A DNA stretch of 25,567 nt from JAKAWQ01 sp035549615. GTDB lineage: Bacteria; Pseudomonadota; Alphaproteobacteria; Acetobacterales; Acetobacteraceae. The notes beneath the pieces are model-generated. The model saw only the letters and a list, made by a program, of their open reading frames with translations. It did no database searches and was not told the DNA's origin. This document shows, in pieces, positions 7,338-15,704 of the stretch. A program made the position numbers and the translations under genes. The DNA lies in contig DASZQO010000133.1 in the NCBI GenBank assembly GCA_035549615.1, positions 1-25,567 of the forward strand, in the 5' to 3' direction. Position 1 is the stretch's first letter. Each line of letters starts with the position of its first letter.

Positions 7338-10274
7338 ATGCCCCGCCGCGGCCCCATCGCCTCATCGCAAGAAAAGCCGACTGACTCCGGCACAGCGCTG
7401 GCTGCCTGGGAAAAAGGCGAGGCGGCGCTCGCCTCCGGCGATGTGAAGGGGGCGCGGCGCTGGTTCGATCGCGCCCATCGCCTCGCGCCGGACGAGGACC
7501 GAATCACGCTCTCACTCGCCCTTGCATGCCTGCGGGCTGGCGAGAACGAGGAAGGCGCGGCGTTGCTCGAGGCACTCGCCGAACGCCACGATCGGCGCGT
7601 GGTGTGGCTGGCGCTCGCCGCAGCGCGCCGGCGTGCAGGCAATGCGCTTTCGGCGGCGGCGGCACTGGGGCGCGCGCTCTCAGGCCATGTCTGGGGCCAT
7701 GTCTGGACCCGGCCCGAGGCGGAGGTGATGGGGATTCTCGACGCGGTCACGCTGGAAGCCGCCTATCCAGGCTGGTGCGCGCTCGGCGCGGATGGGACGC
7801 TGCATCTCGGTATTGTGGCAGCGAAAGACGTGACGATCGCGCTCGATGGCACGGCCATGAGGCATTCGGGTGGCCGTCAGCGCAGATTGAAATTGCGGCC
7901 CGGATGGGAACGACGTGAGCTGCTCACGGTCATGGCGGGGGGGCAGGCGCTGCTCGGCAGCCCGATCCGTGTCGCCGCGCTGCGCCGAACCGAAGGATTC
8001 GCCGAAACAAGCCGCGGCGGGATCACCGGCTGGGCCTGGCATCCAGCCGAACCGGATCGAGCGCCGGTGCTAACGGTCTGGCCTGCGGGCGGGGCGCGCC
8101 CGGCCTTCACCGTCACGGCGCGGGACGAAGGGCCCCGCCTTGCCGGCGTTGCCGCGCCACTCACCCGCCCGCGCGGCTTTACGATCCCGGCAGCGAGGCT
8201 CAGAGGCCTCGCCGGGCCCATTGCGGTACGCGGCCGCGACGGCCGCGATCTCACTGGGAGCCCCCTCGAACCGGGCCGTGAGAATGTCGCGGCGGTCGCC
8301 AAGGCGAAACTGGCGGCGCAACGCTTCGCTGCCCCGTCGGCGGCCAAACGGGCGAAGGAAGCGGTCGATATCATTGTCCCGGTGCATGGGGCGATGACGG
8401 CCACGCTCGCCTGCCTTGCTTCGGTACAAGACCATCTTCCACAGAGCGCGCGGCTGATCGTGGTGGAAGATGGCGTGCCCGAGCCCGCATTCGCCCAGGC
8501 GCTGGCCGCGCTGGCCGAAAGAGGCAGCGTCCATCTCGTGCGGCGGGCCCGGGCGGGCGGATTCCCGTCCGCCTGCAATGAAGGTATCCGCGCAGCCCGG
8601 CCTGGGGCGGATATCCTGCTCCTCAACAGCGATACGCTTGTGGGGGAAGGCTGGGTCGAGGGGCTGCGAGCCGCCGCGCTATCGGCTCCGGATATCGGCA
8701 CCGCGACACCCTTCTCCAATGAAGCGACAATCGTGAGCTATCCGGACCCGGCAGGAGGCAACAAAGTTCCGGACCGAACGGAGACGGCGCAACTCGCCAG
8801 GCTCGCGGCGCGTCTCCATCACGGCAAGGCAGTGGAAATCCCAACGGGGATAGGATTTTGCCTCTATATCCGCCGCGCCTGCCTGACCGCCACCGGCCTC
8901 TTCCGCGAGGATGTCTTCGCTCAGGGGTACGGGGAAGAAAATGATTTCTGTGTCCGCGCGCGGCATCTCGGCTGGCGCCATGTCGCCGCGCCGGGTGTCT
9001 TTGTCGCCCATCTCGGCGGGCGCTCCTTTGGTGCCGCCGGCAAAGCGCTCGCGCAGCGCAACCTGGCCCGGCTCAACCGGCTGCACCCGGGCTACGACGC
9101 CGAAATCGCCGCGCACATCGCCACCGATCCGCTTTTCGCTTATCGTCGGCGGCTCGATGAAGCGCGCTTTGCAGCCGGGCGGGCGGCCGCGGGGGCAGTG
9201 CTCTTGATCGGACATGGGCGGGGCGGCGGGGTGGAGACGTTCCTCCGCCGGCGTCAAACTTCGTTGCGCGCAGCCGGATTGCGGCCGATTCTGCTCCGCC
9301 CCGCGGTGAGTCTGGACGGCCGGCGGGCAGCGATTGTGAACGATGACAGCGGCGAGGTTTTTCCTAACCTCCGCTTCACGATCCCCGACGAGATCCCGGC
9401 GCTGACGCGGCTGCTCAAGCCCGAACGCGTGCGTTCGGCGGAGCTGCACCATCTGGTGGGGCATCATCACGCGATCCTGGAACTCTGCCAGCGGCTCCAT
9501 GTGCCCTATGACGCCTATCTGCACGACTATGCCGCCTTCTGCGCGCGGATCGCGCTCGTCGGGCCGGAAGGGCGCTATTGCGGTGAGCCTGAGCCGCGCG
9601 TGTGCGCCGCCTGCGTGGCGGATGCGGGCAGCGAAATCGAGGAGGCCATCGCGCCGGAAGGGCTGATCGCGCGCTCTTCCGGTGAGCTTGCCGGAGCAAG
9701 GCATGTGATTGCCCCGGCGCGCGACGTTGCGGCCCGCTACCGGCGCCATTTCCCTGGCCTCGCGGCGACCGTTGTGCCCTGGGAAGACGACTCCGCCCTG
9801 CCCGACGCAAATTCACGCCCCTTCCGCACACCACGCACGGTCGTCGTGATTGGCGCCATCAGCATCGCCAAGGGCTACAACGTGCTGCTCTCCGCTGCAC
9901 GCGACGCGGCATGGCGGAATTTGAAGCTGCGCTTCGCGCTGGTTGGCTATTCGCACGATGACCGGCGGCTGATCGAGACCGGGCGCGTCTTCGTGACCGG
10001 CGCTTATCACGCAGAGGAGCTGCCGCGGCTGATCGCGGCGCAGGAGGCGGATTTCGCCTTTCTGCCGTCCGTCTGGCCCGAGACCTGGTGCTTCACGCTC
10101 TCCGAGGCATGGCGGGCCGGTCTTGATGTCGCCGCCTTCGATCTCGGGGCTCAGGCGGAGCGGATTCGTGCCACCGGCCGTGGCTGGCTGTTGCCTTTGG
10201 GATTAACAGTTGCAGCACTAAATGACTCATTGTGTAAACTCAGCCCGCGCCCATTTCGGGCGAACTCTCGTTGA
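7338..10274 (+). CDS. Large multidomain glycosyltransferase (TPR + GT2 + GT4-like)
   Basis: Cytoplasmic glycosyltransferase of 978 residues, probably building a surface polysaccharide or glycan. Domains in order: TPR-like helices (about 19-112); a beta-rich region of unclear identity with paired GTL/GWAW strands (about 140-310); a GT2 (GT-A fold) domain from about 343, with VDIIVPVHG, IVVEDG (374-379), the metal/sugar motif LLLNSDT (427-433), GFCLYIRR and YGEENDFCVRAR (531-542); then a GT-B, GT4-like domain from about 620, with the Gly-rich loop GHGRGGGVETF (625-635), a Cys-bearing insertion near 735-760, and the E-x7-E motif in WPETWCFTLSE (913-923). No clear ribosome site precedes the ATG at 7338, so the exact start is uncertain. 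Two catalytic domains suggest that it adds two sugars in sequence. Confidence 0.85.
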   Translation: MPRRGPIASSQEKPTDSGTALAAWEKGEAALASGDVKGARRWFDRAHRLAPDEDRITLSLALACLRAGENEEGAALLEALAERHDRRVVWLALAAARRRAGNALSAAAALGRALSGHVWGHVWTRPEAEVMGILDAVTLEAAYPGWCALGADGTLHLGIVAAKDVTIALDGTAMRHSGGRQRRLKLRPGWERRELLTVMAGGQALLGSPIRVAALRRTEGFAETSRGGITGWAWHPAEPDRAPVLTVWPAGGARPAFTVTARDEGPRLAGVAAPLTRPRGFTIPAARLRGLAGPIAVRGRDGRDLTGSPLEPGRENVAAVAKAKLAAQRFAAPSAAKRAKEAVDIIVPVHGAMTATLACLASVQDHLPQSARLIVVEDGVPEPAFAQALAALAERGSVHLVRRARAGGFPSACNEGIRAARPGADILLLNSDTLVGEGWVEGLRAAALSAPDIGTATPFSNEATIVSYPDPAGGNKVPDRTETAQLARLAARLHHGKAVEIPTGIGFCLYIRRACLTATGLFREDVFAQGYGEENDFCVRARHLGWRHVAAPGVFVAHLGGRSFGAAGKALAQRNLARLNRLHPGYDAEIAAHIATDPLFAYRRRLDEARFAAGRAAAGAVLLIGHGRGGGVETFLRRRQTSLRAAGLRPILLRPAVSLDGRRAAIVNDDSGEVFPNLRFTIPDEIPALTRLLKPERVRSAELHHLVGHHHAILELCQRLHVPYDAYLHDYAAFCARIALVGPEGRYCGEPEPRVCAACVADAGSEIEEAIAPEGLIARSSGELAGARHVIAPARDVAARYRRHFPGLAATVVPWEDDSALPDANSRPFRTPRTVVVIGAISIAKGYNVLLSAARDAAWRNLKLRFALVGYSHDDRRLIETGRVFVTGAYHAEELPRLIAAQEADFAFLPSVWPETWCFTLSEAWRAGLDVAAFDLGAQAERIRATGRGWLLPLGLTVAALNDSLCKLSPRPFRANSR

Positions 10275-10314
10275 TGCGCGCATTCCCCCCGGTGTTTCCC
10301 TGGCCTGACGACAA

Positions 10315-10698
10315 ATGAGCGGCATGTCCGACCAGAAGATCGTGACCGAACTGAGAGTCTCGGGGCATCTGATGCAGCTCGATCCCGGGCTCTATTGTGT
10401 ATTCCACGCGCCCAACGGGCATCAGCCCAACCCGGCGACCGGCCTGCCCGGCGTACGGATCTCCCGTCCGCCTGGAAATTGCCAGGGCGTGGAGATCGGC
10501 GGCTTCCGCGAGGATGGCTGGGTCTCGACCGGCAATGACGCGGCCTTGATCCGGGTTTCAGAGGGGCCGGCCCAGGTGCTGGTGACGGTCTATCAGTCGG
10601 CCCTCGGCGGCGATGCGCTGCCGCAGCTTCAGGTCGTCCGTCTCGGTGATTTCCGGCCGGGCGGGCCTGCGGCAGCGCCCGCGCCGCCGGCGGCGTAG
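10315..10698 (+). CDS. Conserved-looking protein, N-terminal half of a hydrophobic-W-like protein (ends at in-frame TAG)
   Basis: A 127-residue product in the glycosyltransferase operon. It may start at ATG 10315 or at the in-frame ATG 10324; neither has a good ribosome site. The sequence is beta-rich with pairs such as SGHLMQLDPGLYCVFHA and ISRPPGNCQGVEIGGF, and it has no signal peptide, so it is probably cytoplasmic or associated with the glycan machinery. It ends in a Pro/Ala linker (PAAAPAPPAA), then a TAG. The same frame continues without further interruption for 180 codons. I read it as the first part of a gene broken, or read through, at 10696-10698. The function is unknown to me. Confidence 0.6.
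   Translation: MSGMSDQKIVTELRVSGHLMQLDPGLYCVFHAPNGHQPNPATGLPGVRISRPPGNCQGVEIGGFREDGWVSTGNDAALIRVSEGPAQVLVTVYQSALGGDALPQLQVVRLGDFRPGGPAAAPAPPAA
10696..10698 (+). other. In-frame amber (TAG) codon splitting one long frame
   Basis: The frame from 10315 to 11238 is open apart from this one codon. Pro/Ala-rich linker lies on both sides (PAPPAA before, EPVAAPPV after), which is what a single inter-domain linker would look like. It is a nonsense mutation, a sequencing error, or a site of restart or readthrough. Confidence 0.75.
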
Positions 10699-10704
10699 GA
10701 ACCG

Positions 10705-11238
10705 GTGGCAGCGCCGCCCGTCACGTCCGCGGTCATCGCCCATGTGCAGCAGCGAGGGGATGTCGGCGGTCGGTTTGGCGAATGGATGGGCGAGCGGGGC
10801 AGCAAGCTCTGGATCGAAGGGTTCTCGATCACGCCTCCACCGGAACTGCGGCCGGAGGATATCGAATATCAGGCCGTGCTCGGGCGGGGCTGGCTCTCTC
10901 CCTGGTCACAGGGTGGGCAGTTCTGCGGCAGCCGGCGGATGGCGCTGCCGATTCTGGGGTTCCGGGTTCGGCTGCGCGGCGCGGCGGCGAAAGCCTTTGC
11001 CTGCGTCTGCTCGGCGAGCTTCACGGATGGCACGATGGTGGGGCCGGTCTCGTCAGGGGAGTTGTGTGAGGCAGAGGCCCTGGCGCCACTGGAGGCTTTT
11101 CAAGTAACGCTGCAACCACGGGTGGTGGTATCTTCGCAGCCGCGCGTGCGGGACACGCCCGCCAAATGGCCGGGTGAGAAGCGCCCGGATCAGAGCAGGA
11201 AGAGACAAAGCAAGAAGCCAACGCGTCGGCGGGCGTGA
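10705..11238 (+). CDS. Hydrophobic-W (ChW)-like protein, C-terminal half of the same frame
   Basis: A 177-residue product if translation restarts at GTG 10705, for which AGGA (10697-10700) is a weak, close ribosome site. It is in the same frame as 10315-10698. The body carries a pattern resembling clostridial hydrophobic-W repeats: YQAVLGRGW, a Trp, a Gly pair, then SRRMALPILGFRVRL (about residues 53-90), preceded by a related WIEGFSI strand. The C-terminus is Lys/Arg-rich (SRKRQSKKPTRRRA). Its TGA overlaps the next gene's GTG in a GTGA arrangement. ChW modules are associated with cell-surface or carbohydrate contexts, which fits the operon, but the assignment is by pattern only. Confidence 0.6.
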   Translation: MAAPPVTSAVIAHVQQRGDVGGRFGEWMGERGSKLWIEGFSITPPPELRPEDIEYQAVLGRGWLSPWSQGGQFCGSRRMALPILGFRVRLRGAAAKAFACVCSASFTDGTMVGPVSSGELCEAEALAPLEAFQVTLQPRVVVSSQPRVRDTPAKWPGEKRPDQSRKRQSKKPTRRRA

Positions 11239-12470
11239 AATACCTCTTCATCCATCAGAATTTTCCAGGACAGTATCTGCACATCCTGAAGCATCTGGCC
11301 GCGCGTGGTCGCGATCAGATCATCTTCATTAGCGAACCGAATGCCAATCACCTCGCCGGGGTGCGCAAAGTCGTCTATCGCCTGGAGCGAGGGGCGAACA
11401 GAGCGACGCACCGGGACGCGCGGGAGTTCGAGCTTGCCTCGCTCCGCGCGGAAACGGTGGCACGAACGGCGATGCAGGTGAAGCGGCTCGGCTTCACGCC
11501 GGATATCATCATCGGCCATCACGGCTGGGGCGAGCTTCTCAATATTCGCGATGTGTGGCCGGAAACGCCGCTTCTTGGCTATTTCGAATTCTTTTACCAT
11601 ACCGCAGGTGTCGATGTCGGGTTCGATCCCGAGTTCCCTGCCGACCCTTCGCTCTTCCCACGCATACGCGCCAAGAACGCGGTGAACCTGCTGGCGCTCA
11701 CGCTGGGCGGACATGGCCAGACACCGACACGCTGGCAGCGTGCGACCTTCCCTGCGTGGGCGGCAGCGGGAATCGAAATTTTGCCGGAGGGTGTCGATCT
11801 CACCCTCTGCAAGCCGCTTGCTGCGGAGCGAGGACGGCCCTTGGTGCTGGGTGAGATCAGCATCTCGCCCGGAGAGAAGCTCGTCACCTATGTCGCCCGC
11901 AATCTGGAGCCTTATCGTGGATTTCACGTGATGATGCGCGCGCTTGCGCGCGTGCTGGCGGCACGGCCGGATGTGCGCGCGGTGTTGGTGGGGGGCGATG
12001 AGGTGAGCTACGGCATGAGACCGCCCGCGGGCAGCACCTGGCGTGCGCGGATGCTCGCCGAGCTTGGCGGGAAGATCGACCCCGGACGAGTGCATTTCCC
12101 CGGAAGGATCGCGTATCGGCATTTCCTCGCGTTGCTGCGGCGCTCGGACGCGCATGTCTATCTCACCTATCCGTTCGTCGCATCATGGTCGTTGCGCGAG
12201 GCGCTGGCCCTCGGCGCACCGGTGATCGGCAGCGATACCGAACCGGTGCGGGAATTCGTGCGCGACCGGCACAACGGACTGCTGACCCCTTGCCTCGATC
12301 CCGCGCGGCTCGCCGGAAGGATCCTCGAACTGCTGGAAGATAGGGAGCTTGCCCGCCGGCTCGGCACGGCAGCGCGCCGCTATGCCGAACAGCACCTGCG
12401 TCTGCGGGACCATATCGCAGCTTACAAGAACGTGGTGCGGAGGCTCACGCGCGAGGCGATCTTTCAGTAG
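11235..12470 (+). CDS. Glycosyltransferase family 4 protein
   Basis: GT-B fold glycosyltransferase of 411 residues. It starts at GTG 11235 inside the previous stop (GTGA overlap), so it is coupled to the ChW-like gene. Visible features are the N-terminal strand and acceptor loop YLFIHQNFPGQY (3-14), IIIGHHGWGE, the donor-domain start VTYVARNLEPYRG typical of GT4 nucleotide-sugar binding, and the motif region SWSLREALALGAPVIGSDTEPVREFV with the paired acidic residues near the sugar nucleotide. It probably adds a sugar during assembly of the same glycan as the large glycosyltransferase upstream. It ends the operon: the last 7 bases overlap tail-to-tail with the minus-strand dehydrogenase, leaving no room for a separate terminator between them. 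Confidence 0.88.
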   Translation: MKYLFIHQNFPGQYLHILKHLAARGRDQIIFISEPNANHLAGVRKVVYRLERGANRATHRDAREFELASLRAETVARTAMQVKRLGFTPDIIIGHHGWGELLNIRDVWPETPLLGYFEFFYHTAGVDVGFDPEFPADPSLFPRIRAKNAVNLLALTLGGHGQTPTRWQRATFPAWAAAGIEILPEGVDLTLCKPLAAERGRPLVLGEISISPGEKLVTYVARNLEPYRGFHVMMRALARVLAARPDVRAVLVGGDEVSYGMRPPAGSTWRARMLAELGGKIDPGRVHFPGRIAYRHFLALLRRSDAHVYLTYPFVASWSLREALALGAPVIGSDTEPVREFVRDRHNGLLTPCLDPARLAGRILELLEDRELARRLGTAARRYAEQHLRLRDHIAAYKNVVRRLTREAIFQ

Positions 12471-13444
12471 CCGAGAGTGTAATCGACAATGTTGGGAATG
12501 GGCGTGCCGTGAACGAGCGCGCCGAGCGCGGCGAAGAAGCGATCGAGCGTGCGCGGATTGTAGGTTGCCGGGTCATCGGCGGAGATGTGCGGCGTGAGGA
12601 AAAGATTGCGCGTGCGCCAAAAGCGATGACCGGAAGGCAGCGGCTCCTGAGCAAAGACGTCGAGCACGGCACCGCCGAGGTGCCCGGCATCGAGCCGATC
12701 GGCAAGCGCGTCCTCGTCGAGAACCGCCCCACGGCCGATATTCACCACGCCTGCGCCGGCCGGGAGCAGCGCCAGGCGGCGGCGATCAAGAAGGTTGCGC
12801 GTTGCCGGTGTCAATGGGCAGGCGAGAAGCAGAAACTCCGCCTCCGTCAGGGCGAGATCAAGCGCGGCAACGGGAAGAACGGTTCGGCACGCGGAATGGG
12901 GGGTGCCGGTCCGGGTAATGCCGGTGACCTCCATGCCGAAGGCGGCGGCGCGTGCGGCGGCGGCCGCGCCGAGCGTGCCAAGCCCGACAATGAGGAGACG
13001 CCGGCCGGCGAGAGTGGGGCTGTAGCGCGGTTCCCACTGCTTGGCTCGCTGGGCGGCGAGCAGGGCGGGCATCTCCATCGCGAGCATCAGAAGTGCCATG
13101 ATCGCGTAGTCCCCCGCCTTCTCGCCATGGATACCGCGATTGCACACAAGGATCGCGCCCGGCGGCAAGCTGGTGAAGGGCGCAAGCGCATCCACCCCGG
13201 CGGAGGTGGAGAAGATGAGCCTAAGGCGCGGCGCGGGCGCGGGAAAGGCGGCAGCGAGCGCGGCGGGCCGTGCGATCAACACCTCCGCCTCGGCAAGCGC
13301 AGCAACGAGGGCCGGGCAAGTTTCTCCAAAGCTCACCGAGTGGCCGAGGCCCGCTGCGCCCGCGCGCGCCGCAGCCTCGTCCCATTGATGCGGCGTAATC
13401 GCGAACAGCGGATCATCGGCTGCGTTGTGGATATGGATGCGCAT
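12464..13444 (-). CDS. D-2-hydroxyacid dehydrogenase (GhrA-like glyoxylate/hydroxypyruvate reductase)
   Basis: NAD(P)H-dependent oxidoreductase of 326 residues that reduces 2-keto acids such as glyoxylate or hydroxypyruvate. GGGGAG is 5 nt before the ATG at 13444. Seen: nucleotide-binding GLGTLG (154-159) in a Rossmann segment, catalytic Arg238 in VVNIGRGAVL, Glu267 in DVFAQEPLP and His286 in TPHIS, i.e. a complete Arg-Glu-His triad. The ending SADDPATYNPRTLDRFF is the variant seen in the GhrA-like branch. The exact substrate and cofactor preference cannot be read from the sequence. It stands alone on this strand, convergent with the glycosyltransferase operon. The promoter region (13445-13680) shows no clear element. 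Confidence 0.88.
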   Translation of the reverse strand: MRIHIHNAADDPLFAITPHQWDEAAARAGAAGLGHSVSFGETCPALVAALAEAEVLIARPAALAAAFPAPAPRLRLIFSTSAGVDALAPFTSLPPGAILVCNRGIHGEKAGDYAIMALLMLAMEMPALLAAQRAKQWEPRYSPTLAGRRLLIVGLGTLGAAAAARAAAFGMEVTGITRTGTPHSACRTVLPVAALDLALTEAEFLLLACPLTPATRNLLDRRRLALLPAGAGVVNIGRGAVLDEDALADRLDAGHLGGAVLDVFAQEPLPSGHRFWRTRNLFLTPHISADDPATYNPRTLDRFFAALGALVHGTPIPNIVDYTLGY

Positions 13445-13680
13445 GGCGGCTCCCCATCGCGGTTCGTAAGCCGTGAGAGTGCCCTGAGGTCAGGCAAGGT
13501 CAATGCGGGTTGCACTGCACTCGAAACGCATCGATGGCGGTGCGCCCAGATGACGCGCATCCGCACCGAAGATCAGCGGCACGCTTGAATCAATGCTTTT
13601 CGACGTCAATCCGGCTTCAGAGGAAGTGCGGCATTCCACCCGAGCTTGATCGATCCAGAGCGTGACGACCAAAAGTGGAA

Positions 13681-13759
13681 TCATCCTGGGCTTGAATCAC
13701 GCGGGAAAACAAAAGGCGAGAGTGGGATATAGATGCGCGTGCGAACCACTCCCGCTCTA
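13681..13759 (-). repeat. Dispersed gene-3'-end repeat, copy C
   Basis: Minus-strand copy of the three-member repeat. It begins at 13759 with TAG, which is the MFS gene's stop codon. The arms AGAGCGGGA (13758-13750) and TCCCACTCT (13727-13719) frame a hairpin with one mismatch (a G-U pair if the plus strand is transcribed). The conserved tail CTCTCGCC then TGTTTTCCCGCGTGATTCA follows to about 13690. The remaining 13445-13680 shows no gene. Confidence 0.7.
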
Positions 13760-15031
13760 AGCAAGCACCCCTTTGGGATTCTGCAGCCAGGACTCTCTTA
13801 AGGCCAAAACCGCCAGAAAGCTCACGACTCCTGCGGCGGCAATATAGTAGCCGACAAACGGCAGACCCCCTCGGTCCAGCAGAAGCTGCGCGGCAAAGGG
13901 AGCCAGTGACGCCCCAAGAATACCGCCCAGATTGTAGGTGGCCGATGCGCCGGTATAGCGAACCTGGGCCGGGAAAAGCTCGGGCAGGAAGGCGCCCATG
14001 GGCGCGAAAACCAGCCCCATCAGCGCCAGCTCCATGATCGGGAAGATCAGGATCCCCGCATTTGTGCTAAGCAACGAGGGCAACAGGAAGCCCGAGAGGA
14101 CCGCGAGCAGAGAGCCTGCCAGCAGCACAGGCCGCCGGCCGACCCAGTCCGCCAGCGCAGCGGAGATTGGGGTCATCACCGCCATGGCCAGAATGGCGAC
14201 GCAGAGGATTCCAAGAAAGCTTTCGCGTGGGACATGGCGCACGTGCGTCGCATAGCCAAGGGTGAAGACGGTTGAGATGTAGAAGATCGCGTAGCAGACG
14301 ACCATCGCGAGCGACCCGAGCACCAAGCTGCCGCCATGGCGGCTCAGCACCTCGGTGAACGGCACCCTCACCTTCTCCCCACGTTCCGAAAGCCGTGCAA
14401 AGGCTGGCGTCTCGTCCAGCCTTCCGCGAACATAAAGCCCGATGATGACCAGAATCGCGCTCGCCAGAAACGGAACCCGCCATCCCCAGGCAAGAAACTG
14501 GGAATCCGTCAGCAGAACCGACAGAAGGAGGAACATCCCGTTGGAGAGAAGGAAGCCGATGGACGGGCCAAGCTGGGGAAACATGCCGAACCAAGCGCGG
14601 CGCCCGGCCGGGGCATTCTCGGTGGCGATGAGCGCGGCCCCGCCCCATTCCCCGCCAAGGCCAATCCCCTGCCCCAGACGCAGGACGCAGAGCAGGATCG
14701 GCGCCAGCGCTCCCGCACGGATATAGCCGGGCAGCACGCCGATCAGCGTGGTGGAAAGGCCCATGACCAGCATGGAAGCCACCAGAGTCGATTTCCGACC
14801 CATGCGGTCACCGAAATGACCGAAGAGAAAGGCCCCGAACGGCCGCGCGAGAAAGGCGATACCGAAAGTCAGGAATGCCGCCAAAGTCTGTGCGCCCGGC
14901 GCGTCCGACGGAAAGAACAGGCGCCCGAGCACAAGCGCAGCGGCCGTGCCATAGATATAGAAATCATAGAATTCGATTGTCGTGCCGACCAGGCTGGCAA
15001 GCAGGATCCGGCCCGTGCCGATGGTGTTCAT
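13757..15031 (-). CDS. MFS transporter, metabolite:H+ symporter (MHS) family
   Basis: Inner-membrane symporter of 424 residues with about 12 membrane segments, for organic acids or similar solutes (relatives include ShiA, KgtP, ProP and citrate carriers). The start is ATG 15031, with GAGGA 8 nt upstream; a TTG one codon earlier is in frame but less likely. Seen: the family's opening ASLVGTTIEFYDFYIYG (about 13-29), the MFS signature GHFGDRMGRKSTL (about 72-84), LRLGQGIGLGGEWGGA (about 117-132) and a second signature-like loop DWVGRRP midway. It follows the MEKHLA gene by 46 bp on the same strand, so the two are probably co-transcribed. The stop codon is part of a repeat. The substrate cannot be called. 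Confidence 0.9.
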   Translation of the reverse strand: MNTIGTGRILLASLVGTTIEFYDFYIYGTAAALVLGRLFFPSDAPGAQTLAAFLTFGIAFLARPFGAFLFGHFGDRMGRKSTLVASMLVMGLSTTLIGVLPGYIRAGALAPILLCVLRLGQGIGLGGEWGGAALIATENAPAGRRAWFGMFPQLGPSIGFLLSNGMFLLLSVLLTDSQFLAWGWRVPFLASAILVIIGLYVRGRLDETPAFARLSERGEKVRVPFTEVLSRHGGSLVLGSLAMVVCYAIFYISTVFTLGYATHVRHVPRESFLGILCVAILAMAVMTPISAALADWVGRRPVLLAGSLLAVLSGFLLPSLLSTNAGILIFPIMELALMGLVFAPMGAFLPELFPAQVRYTGASATYNLGGILGASLAPFAAQLLLDRGGLPFVGYYIAAAGVVSFLAVLALRESWLQNPKGVLA

Positions 15032-15077
15032 CAATTTTTTCCTCGTTCATGCTTTGTTGCTTTACTTAACTTTGACA

Positions 15078-15536
15078 TTACGCGTCCCGCCATCTTGAGA
15101 AGATCGCCGCCTGGCCCCGCACCTCCCCATCCTCGGCAAGAAGCTGCCACACGGTTCCATCCTCGATCCAGAAACGCCGGCCTGTCTTGGAAATTCGCAA
15201 TCCCGCATAACCGGTCGCAAACCCCCGCGACGAGACCTCTTTCAGCAGGCGCTGACGCTCCTCACGGTTTGGTGCCTCGGCGGAAAGCCGAGAGGGAAGC
15301 GATGTCAGCTCCTCCCAAGTATATTCGAAGCAGGCTTGCGCCGCCCGGTTCGCATAAATGAAGCGCGGATCGGGGTCCGTGTTGTGGGCAAGCACGCTGC
15401 AAGGCGCCTGCTCATAAAGCCATCTGGCGGGATCGTGAAGGCCTTGGGCGTGGGGAATGAGAGGAATGCCGAGCAGCCGAAGATAGCTGCCGGACAGCAG
15501 GGCAAAGAACTCCGGATCGAGCGACAAGTCCTTCAT
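15078..15536 (-). CDS. MEKHLA-domain (PAS-like) protein
   Basis: A single MEKHLA domain of 152 residues. Recognisable blocks are LLSGSYLRLLG, LYEQAPCSVLAHNTDPDPRF, IYANRAAQACFEYTWEELTSLPSRLSAEAPNREER and GYAGLRISKTGRRFWIEDGTVWQL, which match the family closely. The domain is PAS-related and known mostly from plant HD-ZIP III proteins and from stand-alone bacterial proteins, so a small-molecule or redox sensing role is plausible but unproven. No DNA-binding or enzymatic domain is attached. An AAGGCAGGCGG stretch precedes the ATG at 15536. The MFS transporter gene lies immediately downstream on the same strand, so this protein may be linked to its expression or substrate, which is inference. 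Confidence 0.87.
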   Translation of the reverse strand: MKDLSLDPEFFALLSGSYLRLLGIPLIPHAQGLHDPARWLYEQAPCSVLAHNTDPDPRFIYANRAAQACFEYTWEELTSLPSRLSAEAPNREERQRLLKEVSSRGFATGYAGLRISKTGRRFWIEDGTVWQLLAEDGEVRGQAAIFSRWRDA

Positions 15537-15704
15537 AGCCGCCTGCCTTCACCTGTTTATAGAAGAAGCGTTCCACCGTTGAGAGGTTCTATCGGCTGGG
15601 GCGGAGGAAAAAGGCTCATTAGCGGAGGCAGACGGCCGCACCAGGAAAGACAATTCGTGTCCCCGCATTCGGTTGCTCCACCAAATCCCCCGCACGACGC
15701 TGGC

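Noticed and set aside
8679..9749. A 356-codon minus-strand frame inside the large glycosyltransferase gene
   Set aside because: The glycosyltransferase motifs on the plus strand cover the same bases; no ribosome site or family signature supports the antisense frame.
12509..13588. A 359-codon plus-strand frame opposite the hydroxyacid dehydrogenase
   Set aside because: The minus strand carries the full catalytic triad; this frame is Arg/Gly-rich noise.
14336..15361. A 341-codon plus-strand frame opposite the MFS and MEKHLA genes
   Set aside because: Both minus-strand genes have clear family motifs; the antisense product is low complexity.
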